The notes under the pieces were generated by a model. That model was given only the letters and a program-made list of their open reading frames with translations, ran no database searches and had not been told where the DNA came from. From the NCBI GenBank assembly GCA_036897485.1, contig JAYMTF010000833.1:1-29474 (forward strand): a stretch of 29,474 nucleotides of DNA, written 5' to 3'. The stretch comes from Pelargonium nanum. Lineage: Eukaryota > Streptophyta > Magnoliopsida > Geraniales > Geraniaceae. Below are positions 10,651-21,576 of the stretch, one piece after another. Within the stretch, counting starts at the first letter, position 1, and every line of letters begins with the position of its first letter. The translations under genes and the position numbers were made by a program.

Positions 10651-13600
10651 ATGAATAGGTACGCCCAGTTCACTCACGTTTTAGCTACCTGTTAACTCAT
10701 GTTTCCTAATTTCTGTTTGTTTCCCCGGAAAATTCTCTTTGTTATTATTTCTGTAATCTTGTATTTTCTTGAATTTTTTCCCGAAGAATTGTTTGTTGTA
10801 CCTAGTTGCTACAATCTAATGGATTGTCTGCTGAGATCAGGACGATAGCGAGAAGGCTTGCTGCAAATGTTTACGCATTGAGAATTCCGCGAAAAGCTTT
10901 CAGCAGCCAAGCACCGGGAAATGATGTTTCTTCAGTTCCTGCTTGCCCTAGCCATGTAAATTCTTTTTCACCATCCAGATCACGGATACATAATTTCATT
11001 TCTAGGTGTTTTAATTAGTTTCTTCTCAGAATCAGAGTTTTAAAAAAATTGCTTCTATATAGTTTGCTGCACTTCATTTGTGTTTCGTAATTATATGTTA
11101 GTTGATGCCATTCTTGTAGCACCCATGTTTCGAAATGTGATGTTATAAGTAGTAGATTGTTTAGTTATATAAAGTTATGTTTGTATTGAGTGAAGTAATA
11201 TTGGATCTTATCCTTCTGCTTCAATATTGTAGGAGCATGAGGTGAAGCAGAATTTAAAAAGTGATGTTCAGCAACCATATGATGTTGCTATCGTTGGAGG
11301 AGGCATGGTTGGCATGGCCCTGGCTTGTTCCTTGGGTAGGTGATATCTTGTGTTTGTATGGGTTTATGTAAGATAATATCGATGCACTTGAACCTATTTG
11401 CTGACTAGTTATGAATATCCGAATTGTGTTTTCATTTGGATTATGGTACTCTATAATCATGTGACTCTATTATTTGATTATAATAATGGGCAGTATAGTA
11501 CCTTGTCAAATTAATTCATTGTGGTTTTGTTTTGTATTTACTTCAAGATTTGTGTCTATTGGCCAAAGATGAAGTATACCAGTTTTCCTGATAACATCAA
11601 TTAAAATTGTGCTTTACATGTGTCGCCTCAACTTCTCCCAAAGTTTGGTTTGTGCAATTCATGCACGCTTGGCCTAATTGCCTAAAGAATGCTCACCCCG
11701 TACGTGATAGGTTTTTGCCTAGCAAAAGGTCCAAAGACAGATTTTCTAACTGTAAATTTGTTGTGCATAGGAATAAGGGTAATGTCACATTTAGAGGAAA
11801 TTTGTTGAGTATTTTCCAGAGAGTTTGTTATGTATTGAAACTATAAGGTCTTAAGACTTCTCTGCGTGTGTTTTGCACGTTCTATTTTCATTAGGGATGC
11901 ACCTGACCTTAGTTCTCCCATGGCATGTGCCTTAAAGGAGATTTAACAAAACAAAAAGGCAGGATTGATAGTTTTGTCTTTTCAACTTTTTTGTTATCAG
12001 TTTTGTCTATTTAACTATTGTCTTCTTTATTATGTCTTCACAGCAAGAATGCCATTGACGAAGCAGCTGAATGTCGCTATCATTGATAGCAATCCTGCTT
12101 TACAGAATAAACTAATCATTAAGAAAGAAGACCCCCCAGACCCAAGGGTCAGTACTGTTACTCCTGCAACCATATCTCTATTCAAAGGTATGAAGTATGA
12201 TAACTTTGTTATTTTTGGTGTCATTTTATTTAAGCTTTGAGTTATCTCCCCTGCACATGCACTTTTGTGATGTTTTGGTACCTGTAACAAAGATTGTATG
12301 ATTTGTAGATGTTGGTGCATGGGAATATGTTCTCCAGAATCGACATGCATTTTTTGATAAGATGCAGGTGATAATTCTTTTCTTTTTTTCTCTGCACTCT
12401 TGCTAATTTCCCTTTTCCGTGATTTGTTTTGGTTATTGATTGGATTTCTTCCCATGAAATTTAGATAATAGTGATACATGCTTTGTGTTATTTTGAACTC
12501 TAATGGTATGCCATTAATTTTATCTTTGTGCCGACTCTTTGAAGATTTTTTTCATTGTATCAAGTTTTGGTGTTTTGGTTCTATAATGGATACTAGAAGA
12601 ATTTCACTAGATTAATCAATATAATCAAGGCTTTATGATCGATTCTCAATTTACAATGTTGATGTGAAATTGAAATGGCTTGGTGAATAGAATCTAGAAT
12701 AATGAATTAAAATGCTTTGAAAAGTTGAAGATCTATAATTAGTTGATGACTCATTGAGAACATTAGTCTAGGAGAAGTATAGGGGGGTATGGGGTTAAAC
12801 TATTTTCTATTGAAATGCATCCTTGGGCTCTATACACGTTGTTTCCTTGAAAGACTTTAGCTCTCAATGGCACACTGCATTTCTCATGTTCCGCCCATAT
12901 CCTTTGCCATGAACTTGTAGGTTGTTGAGTTCGTTTTCTGTTTTTCCTCTGTCTGGAATATAATTTTACTGCTTTCTTCTTACTGTTACCCAGGTCAACT
13001 TATCATTCACAACCTTTTGACTGATTAACTATATTATCTTTGATGAACTATGTGCAGTATATTTGTTTGCTTATCCTGTCTCCTAATTTCCACGCTTCCT
13101 TTTCATTTTCATGACATATAACCTTTGAATAGAAAGTTTATCAACTGTTTCACCTATACCTTTCTGGTCTTATATAGGTTTGGGATTATACTGGCTTAGG
13201 ATACACTAGATATGAAGCGAGAGACATAAACAAAGAGGCTTTGGGGTATGCAAACAAAAAAACTGAAAAAGGAATATCATTTGGTAATCCTATTTTAGTT
13301 GCTAATGGCATGTACTGACTCTGACTTGTGATTTAGGTGCGTGGTGGAGAATAAGGTGCTTCATTCTGCTCTACTATCATGCATGCAGGTATTCACCATA
13401 CTGATCCTTTTGAAAATTGTATATGTTGGAACTATCTTGTAAATTGAGACTATTAAAGATGAAGGGTATTCATTAATCATTATGATTGTCCTAATTTAAT
13501 AGATCATAAATTAAGTCCTCAGGGACCTCACATGTGCCTCAATCAAATCGCCTAACCTCTATAATTTTGAGGCTACAGCATGCCACTCATGCCTTTATCA

Positions 13601-16407
13601 TCCTAATTTGTAATATTTTCTTTCTTAGTAATATTCATTTTCCTTCTAATATATTTCCATTTTACCATTAATTAAATTACTCACTCTTTGTCTCAGTCTT
13701 GGTAAAGTTGAAGGTACACATTATTCTTCTTTCTAACCAATTTTACCAATATTTAAACTGCTAACTCTATGTCTGGGTCTTGGTAAATTAAGGGGAAAAA
13801 AAGTAGGGTGAAAAAAATTGGTTAGAAAGTAACATTCCATCAACTTTTGGAAGATCCATGCTTTGCATAGGTATTTAATATGTAGGAGCCTATTCAATGC
13901 TGATGAAAAGATCTTTGCATGTGTGCATTTCTTAGCACTTCTGTCTATGATAATGTCTCACTTACCTCTTGTAAGCTGTTATGTCTTCAGTGGTTAATAC
14001 AGTTTTATTCTCAAGGGTTGAAACGTCTTATTTCTGTTGCAGTACACATCAATAAGTTTCTTACTATCTTTGGATACAAAAAATTGTAATAGTTAAAGAA
14101 TATCACGTTTATCATGCCTTTCTGCATATAATTTTACTTTGTCTCTCTTCTCTTTCATATGTAGAATGTGACAGAATGTTGTAATGTTCATGTCTTGATT
14201 CCATTATGTTGTGTAGGTAATTAGCAGGATATATTCTTTCTTCCCTTTTGCTTGTTAGTAAATGAACCCTGCATTCATTTTGCTTACATTTCATGTAATG
14301 TGATGTGAACTTATTTAAGCAATTCTACATGCTTTCGTAATTGAAATAATTGGACCTTTTCAGAATACAGAATTTCAGAAGACAATTTACTCTTCCAGAT
14401 TGACTTCAATGGCAGTACATCGTAGCTCTTCATCCACTAGGGCGGACAGCACATCATCAATAACAACATTGCACAATCAGGGAAATTTAGCAAAGCTGGA
14501 TCTGAGTGATGGCAGTAGCCTATATGCAAAGTTGGTGGTAAGTTTAACTTCTATGGTTCTATATTAGTGAAGTTGCATCAATCCTTTTCATGAAAAATGG
14601 GATTAAAATTAGTATATATTATGGGTAGAAGCTAATTGGTAAAATTGTCATCTATACAACTTTAATTGGTGTTAAGTTGCAAAACTATCCTGGCAGGTTG
14701 GATCTGATGGAGGTAAGTCACGTGTTAGGGAATTAGCAGGATTCAAAACAACTGGATGGAACTATCCACAGAATGCTATCATTTGTACAGTGGAGCACAC
14801 TGTAGAAAATCAATGTGCATGGCAACGTTTTCTACCTGCTGGTCCAATTGCACTTTTGCCGATTGGTGATAAGTTTAGCAACATTGTTTGGACCATGAGC
14901 CCAAAAGAGGCCTCAGATTGTAACTCAATGAAGGAGGATGATTTTATTAAAGCTGTGAATCATGCTTTGGACTACGGGTATGGTCCCCACCCTAAGTCAA
15001 GCTTACTGGGTAATGGAGACATATTTTCTTGGCTTAGGGCAGATGCGACATCATCAGCTAAAGAGAGTTTTGAAGTTCCTCCAAAAGTGGTGAAGTTGGC
15101 ATCCGCAAGAATGGTATTTCCGTTATCCTTGAGGCATGCCAATGACTATGCATCAAAGCGTGTTGCTCTAATTGGAGATGCAGCGCACACTGTTCATCCT
15201 TTGGCTGGTCAAGGAGTTAATATGGGTTTTGAAGATGCATTTGCTCTGTCAAAAGTCATTGCTGAAGGCATTGCAGTAGGGACTGATATTGGCGAGGTAT
15301 GCAGTCAACCTGATCTTTTTCATTGATTTTCAATTATGTTATCTTCAAGTATGTCATGGATGTGCCTTCATTTGTTATGATTCATTTCCTCTGATTCCGA
15401 AGATCATTTCCATGTCACTAAGTATCTCAAATATATAGTTGAGTGCCTTATGGGTCCTTTTTGCACCTGTAGTCCTAGAATTTTACTCTGTTCTATGGCC
15501 ATAAGCAAACAAGCTAGTAGGATGAATAACCAGTACCAATTTTAATTTTTAATAAAGTTATATAATGACCACATGAATTGTACATAACCTTAAATTCAAC
15601 AATCTCATCTCGGCACATACTGAATATCACATAATGTATTGCTCACATGGTAAAAAGGGCGGCTCAGTGCATGAGGCTCCCGCCATTGTGGGGGTTTGGG
15701 GAGAATTGTTTCCTGACTTGAACTCGTAAGTAGGGGTGTAATCGAGCCAAATCAAGCTTAAAATTGTCAGAGCTCGGCTCGGCTTGAGCCCGTGGTACGT
15801 GTTAAGGACGGGGATCACAAAACCCGCCTCGTTGCCATGCCTATTCATTATTAGCTGCTTAAAATTGAAGCATATATGATAACTGAATCAATTTTGTCCG
15901 TGTTTGAATGACTGACTTCTAAATGGAGAAGGCTCATTGTCTAAGAGTAATCTATGGCCTCAAGACCATAAGTAGTTATTACAGTTGATGCAAATTTTAG
16001 AATTTGCCGTTATCAAACTATTGACACAAATCGTTCAAAAAAAAAAAAAAAAGTATTGATACGAACAAGGCGCCATACCTGCAATAATCAGTTCTGATTA
16101 GAAGATGCAATTGCTTAATAATCTCTGGAAACTCATTCAATATTTATGATTATTGGTCATCATTTTGATAGACGGGATTCTATATCTGTAGGTATCACTC
16201 TTAAAGAAATATGAAGCAGAAAGGAAGCCAGCAAATATTATGATGATGGCTGTACTGGATGGGTTTCAGAAGGCTTATTCCGTCGATTTCGGACCTCTTA
16301 ATGTATTGCGAGCTGCTGCATTTAACGGGGCACACTACATCTCACCACTCAAGAGAAGTATTATTTCATATGCATCAGGGGAGCAGAAACTGCCACTCTT
16401 TTCTTGA
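10651..16407 (+). CDS. COQ6: Ubiquinone biosynthesis monooxygenase COQ6, mitochondrial
   Basis: Ten coding exons: 10651-10658, 10841-10955, 11233-11335, 12044-12187, 12309-12367, 13178-13245, 13337-13388, 14364-14537, 14697-15296, 16192-16407. All are GT-AG with matching phases and give 512 aa. FAD-dependent aromatic hydroxylase of the UbiH/COQ6 family, which adds the C5 hydroxyl to the benzoquinone ring precursor on the matrix side of the inner mitochondrial membrane. Visible motifs: an Arg-rich, acid-free N-terminus (MNRTIARRLAANVYALR, a transit peptide); the dinucleotide-binding DVAIVGGGMVGMALA at about 58-72; VGSDGGKSRVRE at about 242, where the family usually has Ala in G-A-D-G; and the FAD-ribityl motif GDAAHTVHPLAGQGVN at about 401-416. 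The C-terminus runs to a natural stop. Length matches plant COQ6 (about 500-510 aa). Confidence 0.95.
13729..13829. repeat. 16-bp perfect inverted repeat in COQ6 intron 7
   Basis: CTTTCTAACCAATTTT (13729-13744) and its exact complement at 13814-13829, separated by 69 nt. This could be the core of a small decayed MITE; outer arms match only partly and no target duplication was found. Confidence 0.6.
15297..16191 (+). other. COQ6 intron 9 with transposon fragments
   Basis: Contains a short segment at about 15655-15705 (GCTCAGTGCATGAGGCTCCCG, then GTGGGGGTTTGGGGAG) that resembles the antisense end of the Au-type plant SINE. From about 15733 to 15800 there is a run of GAGCC/GGCTCGGCTTGAGCC motifs like those in non-autonomous hAT ends. 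Both are recalled resemblances and the fragments have no defined edges. Confidence 0.35.
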
Positions 16408-17755
16408 GCCTATGTAAGTATTCCTTGAAATAACAGTTGTAGATTGTTAGAAAAATAAACAAAACCTTGGTTCATGTATAAATGGTTAAACCCATTTTGG
16501 GAGAGATTTAAATACATGTCTTTTTGAAAGATATTGATGGGAATAATGTTGGATCATGAAATGTTGCAGCTAAAGATAATTGAACATGCTCACCATTAGT
16601 ACCTATCAACTCAATTTTAGCTTTCACTGTGATCTATGATTTAAAATACATGCACAGTTGATGAGTTTATGCAGTTAGATATACCAACTTCAGTACAAAA
16701 ATGTATCTCGAATCAGATGAGCCATTGCCCGGGATGATAATCCACTATGCACTTCTGGTAGGAACTACAGGTGAGATGACGGGCGGGACATATTTTGAGC
16801 TGGCAACTTGGGCCCGAACCCGATGAGTACCTGACCCTAACCCAACCTGAAGTTGGTCGGGTTGGGCAAACCCGCATAATCAATGTATTTTATGTCTAAA
16901 ATTCGAAAGTCGACTCGACCTGACCAACCCGAAAACCCTATAAGGTTGGGTTAGGGTTTAACATGACGACTCTAACCCGACTTGACCCTAAATTTGCCAG
17001 CTCTAACATGGAGATTCACATAATGTAAGAAACTGGTTGAGAAAGCACACTAATTTACAAATGGAAACATGAGCTGATAAGTTTATAGCATGAATTGGAC
17101 CAGTAGCATGACGGGCCTTCTTTTAGCCAAACCCAAGTTCAACAACTAATAAAACTATTAGACTCAACCACCAACCCCACGTCTCAATTAGCAGAGGATT
17201 ATTGACACCGAAACTACTGATCAGGTTACTCGTCAAAATAACATATTCACTTCATCTAATCTGAAAAGTACGAACAACTGACAACAATTACACTGTACTT
17301 TAAGACGGTCACGGGAGAACTTTGCCAACCGCCCCTGACCTTGTATGTCATTTTGTTCGACAACAAACTCGAAAACTGATTTGATAACTCCGATCAAACC
17401 ACAACTTTTCAAACTATCTTTCCCTTCTCTGCATTTGCTTCCTGCTGCCCTGAGCACACACCAATAAAAAAATTACCGTAAATATAGGCCGCCATTGCTC
17501 TGCAAACCTTAACAAGACCTTAATTTGCTATCAAAACAAGAACTCTCACTATCTTAACGAGAGAGACTACAGTTTGTTATCTGCAAATCCAATAGATTGT
17601 CGCCACTTTAAAAATCATCAACAAGCCGTAACCGTACAAAACCCTAACCTAATCTCAAAACGACAAGAAAAATTTCACGACGGTAATTACGTTCAACGAT
17701 TAAAAGAGCTAGGGGGTTCTATCAATTCCAAAAGTACAGGGGAAAAACTGTAAAT
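16408..17755. other. Intergenic: COQ6 3' flank to SDI2 5' flank
   Basis: A possible polyadenylation signal AATAAA lies at 16454-16459, 47 nt after the COQ6 stop. From about 16780 to 17005 there are dense CCCGACC/GGGTTGGGTT motifs in both orientations, resembling the ends of non-autonomous DNA transposons. A 74-codon minus-strand open frame at 17233-17457 has no recognisable domain and I do not call it a gene. Confidence 0.4.
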
Positions 17756-17830
17756 TGAACTTGGTAAACAAACAAGATGAACCTACGTATGACTTTCCGG
17801 ATCCCAACATTCGTAAAACCAGAATGAACA

Positions 17831-17858
17831 GTGCACGTGTCGACTGCTTGTACGTGTC
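17831..17858 (+). promoter_or_regulatory. G-box / ABRE-like pair upstream of SDI2
   Basis: A CACGTG core at 17834-17839, followed by a second ACGTGTC at 17852-17858. Two ACGT cores about 16 nt apart are typical bZIP/bHLH targets. A GAGAC core, the sulfur-response element core in Arabidopsis, occurs at about 17563-17567, but a 5-mer is expected often by chance. Function is inferred only. Confidence 0.35.
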
Positions 17859-17906
17859 AACAGAAGCTGTCCTTGTAAACATTACAGAGCAAATCCAATC
17901 GGCATT

Positions 17907-17935
17907 GAACCTGGACACACACCATGTCCAGGTTC
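17907..17935 (+). promoter_or_regulatory. 11-bp perfect dyad ahead of the SDI2 start
   Basis: GAACCTGGACA (17907-17917), a 7-nt loop, then TGTCCAGGTTC (17925-17935), an exact complement. If it lies in the transcript it would form a stable stem-loop overlapping the upstream ATG at 17924; if it lies in the promoter it would be a symmetric protein-binding site. The transcription start is unknown. Confidence 0.55.
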
Positions 17936-18064
17936 ATCTCTCTCCCACACCCTTCCATATTCATTCACATTTCTCACAAATACAAAATGAAATCTTCTCT
18001 GCCCATCTCCTCAAAAATCAATCCTCTCCTTCTGATTCTTCTTCTTCTTCAATCTTCCCATTGA
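17924..18064 (+). other. Upstream ORF (46 codons) in the SDI2 leader
   Basis: An ATG at 17924 opens a 46-codon frame (MSRFISLPHPSIFIHISHKY..., then a Leu-rich stretch) that stops at 18062-18064, 21 nt before the SDI2-like start codon. Its product would be serine/isoleucine/leucine-rich with a hydrophobic end. Whether it is in the mRNA depends on the transcription start, and conservation is unknown. Confidence 0.35.
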
Positions 18065-18085
18065 TTCTAAAGATCAAATTAAAAG

Positions 18086-20234
18086 ATGAGCCCAAGAAAA
18101 GGAGAGAAACAAGAATCTTACCATGTTGTCCACAAGCTCCCTTCTGGAGACAGTCCTTATGTAAGAGCCAAGCATGTTCAGGTACCATTTTTTTTTGTAC
18201 ATTAAAAATTGGGTTTCTCTTAGTTTTAGCCAGAGTAGAGTCAAGCATGTTCATCAATTGTTGATGTTTTTAGCAGCAGCTGGTAATTGGTAAAGTTTAA
18301 TTGCCAATCAGTACATGACAAATATAACATGCTTAGCTATGGGTTAGTTGCTAATCATATATTGTTATAATTGACACACTTTACAAAATTTGTCACTGAA
18401 GATGCTTGGTTAAGTTAGCTCCAAAACAGATATTGTAGTGATGGAAACTGTTAGAGAACTAATTCAACTAAAAAGTTAAGCCGATAGTTGGACGAGAAAG
18501 GATAGGATTGAACACCTGACCTGATAACATGTTATAGAACCAATTCAACTAAAATGTTAAACTGATAACCAAGGGTAGTGGCGCAGTTGGCAACACAGGT
18601 TGCGTGAGTGGGGAGAGCGCTTGCGTTCGATCCCCGCTCAACACACCCATGAGGAGAGGTGAAGGCTTTAACTGTGAACAAATCTCGAATGAGGATTAGT
18701 CTGGGTGTGGTAAAACACCTTAAAGGTGCCAACGCGAGTGTGTGAGCCCGCTCAGGAACCCCAAGGTATAAACCGAAAAAAAGAAGTTAAACTGATAGTT
18801 GAAGTTCTCATTTATATTTTTAATATTATATTCCAACAGAAACTACTATTCATTGAAAATTTTGTACAATTTGGCAATTTTCTGTCTTCCCCATTGTGCT
18901 ACACTAATGGTTCTCTTGTTATGGAGCATTATGCCTATTTTTTTTCTAACTTGTGTATATCCTGTGATGAATTTCAGTTAGTTGAGAAGGATCCTGTAGC
19001 AGCAATAGCTTTGTTCTGGAAGGCAATAAATGCAGGAGATAGAGTTGACAGTGCCCTCAAAGACATGGCAGTTATTATGAAGCAGCAAGATAGAGCAGAA
19101 GAGGCGATTGAAGCTATAAACTCTTTCCGGGATCGCTGCTCCAAACAAGCCCAGGAGTCGCTAGACAATGTCTTAATTGACTTGTACAAGGTATCATTAC
19201 GGATTGCTTTTGCTCTATCTCATGTGTGAACGATTTATCAGTCTAATATCCACATTCTTTTCTTGTGTCTTTATTCGCTTTGTAGGCTTCTCAAACTTGT
19301 GACCTATTGAACTCTTCATTGTTTATTAGTAAATTTATAGCATACAAAGCTTAGGGCCTGGAAAAACTAGAAAACTTGTTTAGTTGCACAATTTTCCATT
19401 TGGAAAACTAGAAAACTGAAAACTGAAAACGAAAACTGATTACTACTACTAAACGCCCCCTTAGATTCTCTATCTCTACCTACAACTGTTGTTCACTTTG
19501 GTAATGCTTGTCGTAAACCCTGCAGAAATGTGGGAGAATTGACGAGCAAATAGAGTTGTTGAAGCAGAAGCTTTGGATGATTTATCAAGGAGAGGCGTTC
19601 AATGGAAAGCCTACCAAGACGGCACGTTCTCATGGAAAGAAGTTCCAGGTCACCATCAAGCAAGAAACCTCAAGAATACTGGTAACATATTCATTCCCGT
19701 GTTTAGTTAAACGCTATTGTTTAATCGAGCTATCCAATGCTCCAATAGCTCTCTTTATACCGTGTGATTGTCATTACAAATTTACTGACCCGAGAGCACG
19801 CAACACTGTGACAGGGGAACTTGGGGTGGGCTTATATGCAACAAAAGAACTACATGGCGGCTGAAGTAGTTTACAGAAAGGCGCAGTTAATTGACCCCGA
19901 TGCGAACAAGGCATGCAACTTGTGCCTGTGCTTGATTAAGCAAACGCGATATGCCGAGGCAAGGGCAGTTCTTGAAGGCATATTTCAGGGAAAGTTGTCG
20001 GGATCGGATGATCCCAAGTCAAGACACCGGGCCGAGGATTTGCTGCAAGAACTAGAGCCATGGCTATCCGTGGAGCCATTGTCGAGCAATTCGGGCGTAA
20101 TGAGCTTAGAAGATGCTTTTGTTGAGGGGCTTGATCAACTAATGAATCAGTGGACCACATACAGTAGCAATAGGTCAAGGAGACTCCCCATATTTGAAGA
20201 GATCTCTCAGTATAGAGATCAATTGGCTTGTTAA
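18086..20234 (+). CDS. SDI2: SDI2/MS5-like tetratricopeptide repeat protein
   Basis: Four coding exons, 18086-18181, 18978-19190, 19526-19681 and 19815-20234, all phase 0 with GT-AG borders, give 294 aa. The product has the hallmark segments of the plant SULFUR DEFICIENCY-INDUCED / POLLENLESS 3 (MS5) family: SYHVVHKLPSGDSPYVRAKH at 11-30, ALFWKAINAGDRVDSALKDM at about 43-62, LDNVLIDLYKKCGRIDEQIE across exons 2/3, IYQGEAFNGKPTKTARSHGK at about 122-141, GNLGWAYMQQ from 156, and the C-terminal RRLPIFEEI...DQLAC. TPR helices lie at about 40-75, 156-187 and 190-220. In Arabidopsis SDI1/SDI2 are induced by sulfur starvation and repress aliphatic glucosinolate genes through MYB28; MS5 acts in meiosis. 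The C-terminus favours the SDI2-type branch. In a plant without glucosinolates the target must differ. Confidence 0.92.
18568..18785 (+). mobile_element. tRNA-derived SINE in SDI2 intron 1
   Basis: A 218-bp element flanked by a perfect 12-bp target duplication GTTAAACTGATA (18556-18567 and 18786-18797). The head has an A-box-like TAGTGGCGCAGTTGG and a B-box-like GCGTTCGATCCCC about 40 nt later, and the tail ends in an A-rich run (AAACCGAAAAAAAGAA). It is in the same orientation as the gene. A 5'-truncated relative lies at 3652-3797. The exact target duplication suggests a fairly recent insertion. Confidence 0.88.
19354..19460. mobile_element. Tourist-like MITE in SDI2 intron 2
   Basis: 107 bp bounded by TTA on both sides (19351-19353, 19461-19463), the target duplication of PIF/Harbinger elements. 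Ends are GGGCCTGGAAAAAC and, on the complement of the right end, GGGGGCGTTTAGT, with purine-rich repeats (GAAAACT) inside. The inverted repeats are imperfect. Confidence 0.6.
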
Positions 20235-21576
20235 TTTTCTTCTTCGATTTGTTCAGAGTTTTTGTTTTGATCAGCAAGCATACCACAACACCGAGGCTCG
20301 AACCTGAGACCTCAAGGGGACCAAGTGCCTTAAGCCACTCGCCCCAATGGTTGAAGGTGATTTGTTCAGTTTTGATCGTGTACGTGATAGATGTGTGTAT
20401 TTTTTGTTATTTTTCACAAGTTGTTGGCTATGCTACATAATTTCTCAGCCTGTCATTTTTAAGTAGTAGAGTTTGAAGAAATAATTGTAGAAATATATGT
20501 ATCATCAATATATTTGCAGTCCATTTTTATGAATTTTTTATGGGCTCAGTTTCAGGGAAGTTTATTTACAAAATTCCAAAATTGGGCAAGCAATTTCACA
20601 AATTTACCTTCTAATTCCAAAGCTGGACAAATATTAATGCAAGAGTCCATGTCTAATAATAGTTGTCCATAGAAGCTAGTTTCTTGACCAAGGGTTTTGA
20701 GGCTTCTTTTTATAAATAATTAAAGCATTAGTTCAAGTCAATCTAGCAGTTGAAGAATGATATATAATTAAGATGGAATTTTCATTGAAATATTATTCGT
20801 AGAGCGATCCACTAAATCTAGGATTTTAATGAAGTGTTACAGTTTTATTGATGACCTACATATTTGAGCTTGATGGTGAGATTTGAAAATCAAGAGGGCT
20901 CATAATAAAATGTATATTTGCTTGGGCATTTGTATTTTGGAATTTCTTCACATAGGAAGGAAGAACAAACCCAACAAATCCCCCCCTTTAGAATGTGGAG
21001 AACAACAATCAAACTTTTATTTGTTTTTGAAATGCCTTTGTTAACTTCTCAAAACAATCATCATTGGGGTGTACCTTTGCTAATTAAAAAAGCTTAGCAT
21101 TCAAAAAACACGCATCCAATGATACCTAACATCAATATAATTCGAACAAGAATGAAAAGTTTTTTTTTTTTTCTTGTTTTTAAAGTTAAAATAAAGCACT
21201 TTGTCTATCACAAAATAACACATTCATCCCTCGTTCATTAGAGCCTGAAAAGATGCAGAGACATTACTTAAACCGATTGGAGTTACAAGCTATACCGGCA
21301 CAACAAGTTAATTTGTACACCGTTCATTTAGGCAAAGAGAGAAAAGTCAACGCAAAGAGATGTACAACAATCCTGCCCTTATTACAGCTCAAAGGCTTTA
21401 TTTTTATATATAAAAGGCTGATAAGACTATCATCAGAACAAATGACTTAACGTTCTTACTACTCTCGAGGCTCAGATTCCAGGCTAGATTGAAGCGTTTG
21501 CTGATAAAGCAAAAAAGGTAGGTGAAACTTGTCAGTGTGACACCACTTATTCTTTCACACTAAGTTCAAAGATAAA
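20235..21576. other. SDI2 3' flank and phylloplanin 3' flank
   Basis: No gene. Starts with the SDI2 3'-UTR, including the antisense SINE head at 20277-20352. The last about 350 bases (from about 21220) match, in pieces, the DNA downstream of phylloplanin copy 2 (AGGTGAAACT.GTCAGTGTGACACCA at about 21520-21545 against 25379-25405), marking the edge of the duplicated unit. Confidence 0.5.
20277..20352 (-). repeat. SINE-like head, antisense, in SDI2 3'-UTR
   Basis: On the minus strand: GGGGCGAGTGGCTTAAGGC (A-box-like) and, after about 30 nt, TGAGGTCTCAGGTTCGAGCC (B-box). The B-box region matches the element at 672-800 nearly base for base. Only the head is recognisable. Confidence 0.5.

Noticed and set aside
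12030..12479. 149-codon minus-strand frame inside COQ6
   Set aside because: Antisense shadow of COQ6 exons 4-5 and their introns.
17233..17457. 74-codon minus-strand frame with mixed composition
   Set aside because: No recognisable motif, no splice partners and no promoter; possibly antisense intergenic chance frame.
17755..18264. 169-codon plus-strand frame over the SDI2 start region
   Set aside because: Out of frame with SDI2 exon 1, whose splice site and family motifs are clear.
18600..18650. tRNA gene
   Set aside because: A- and B-box-like motifs are present, but no acceptor stem or anticodon arm folds, and the 12-bp target duplication shows it is a SINE.
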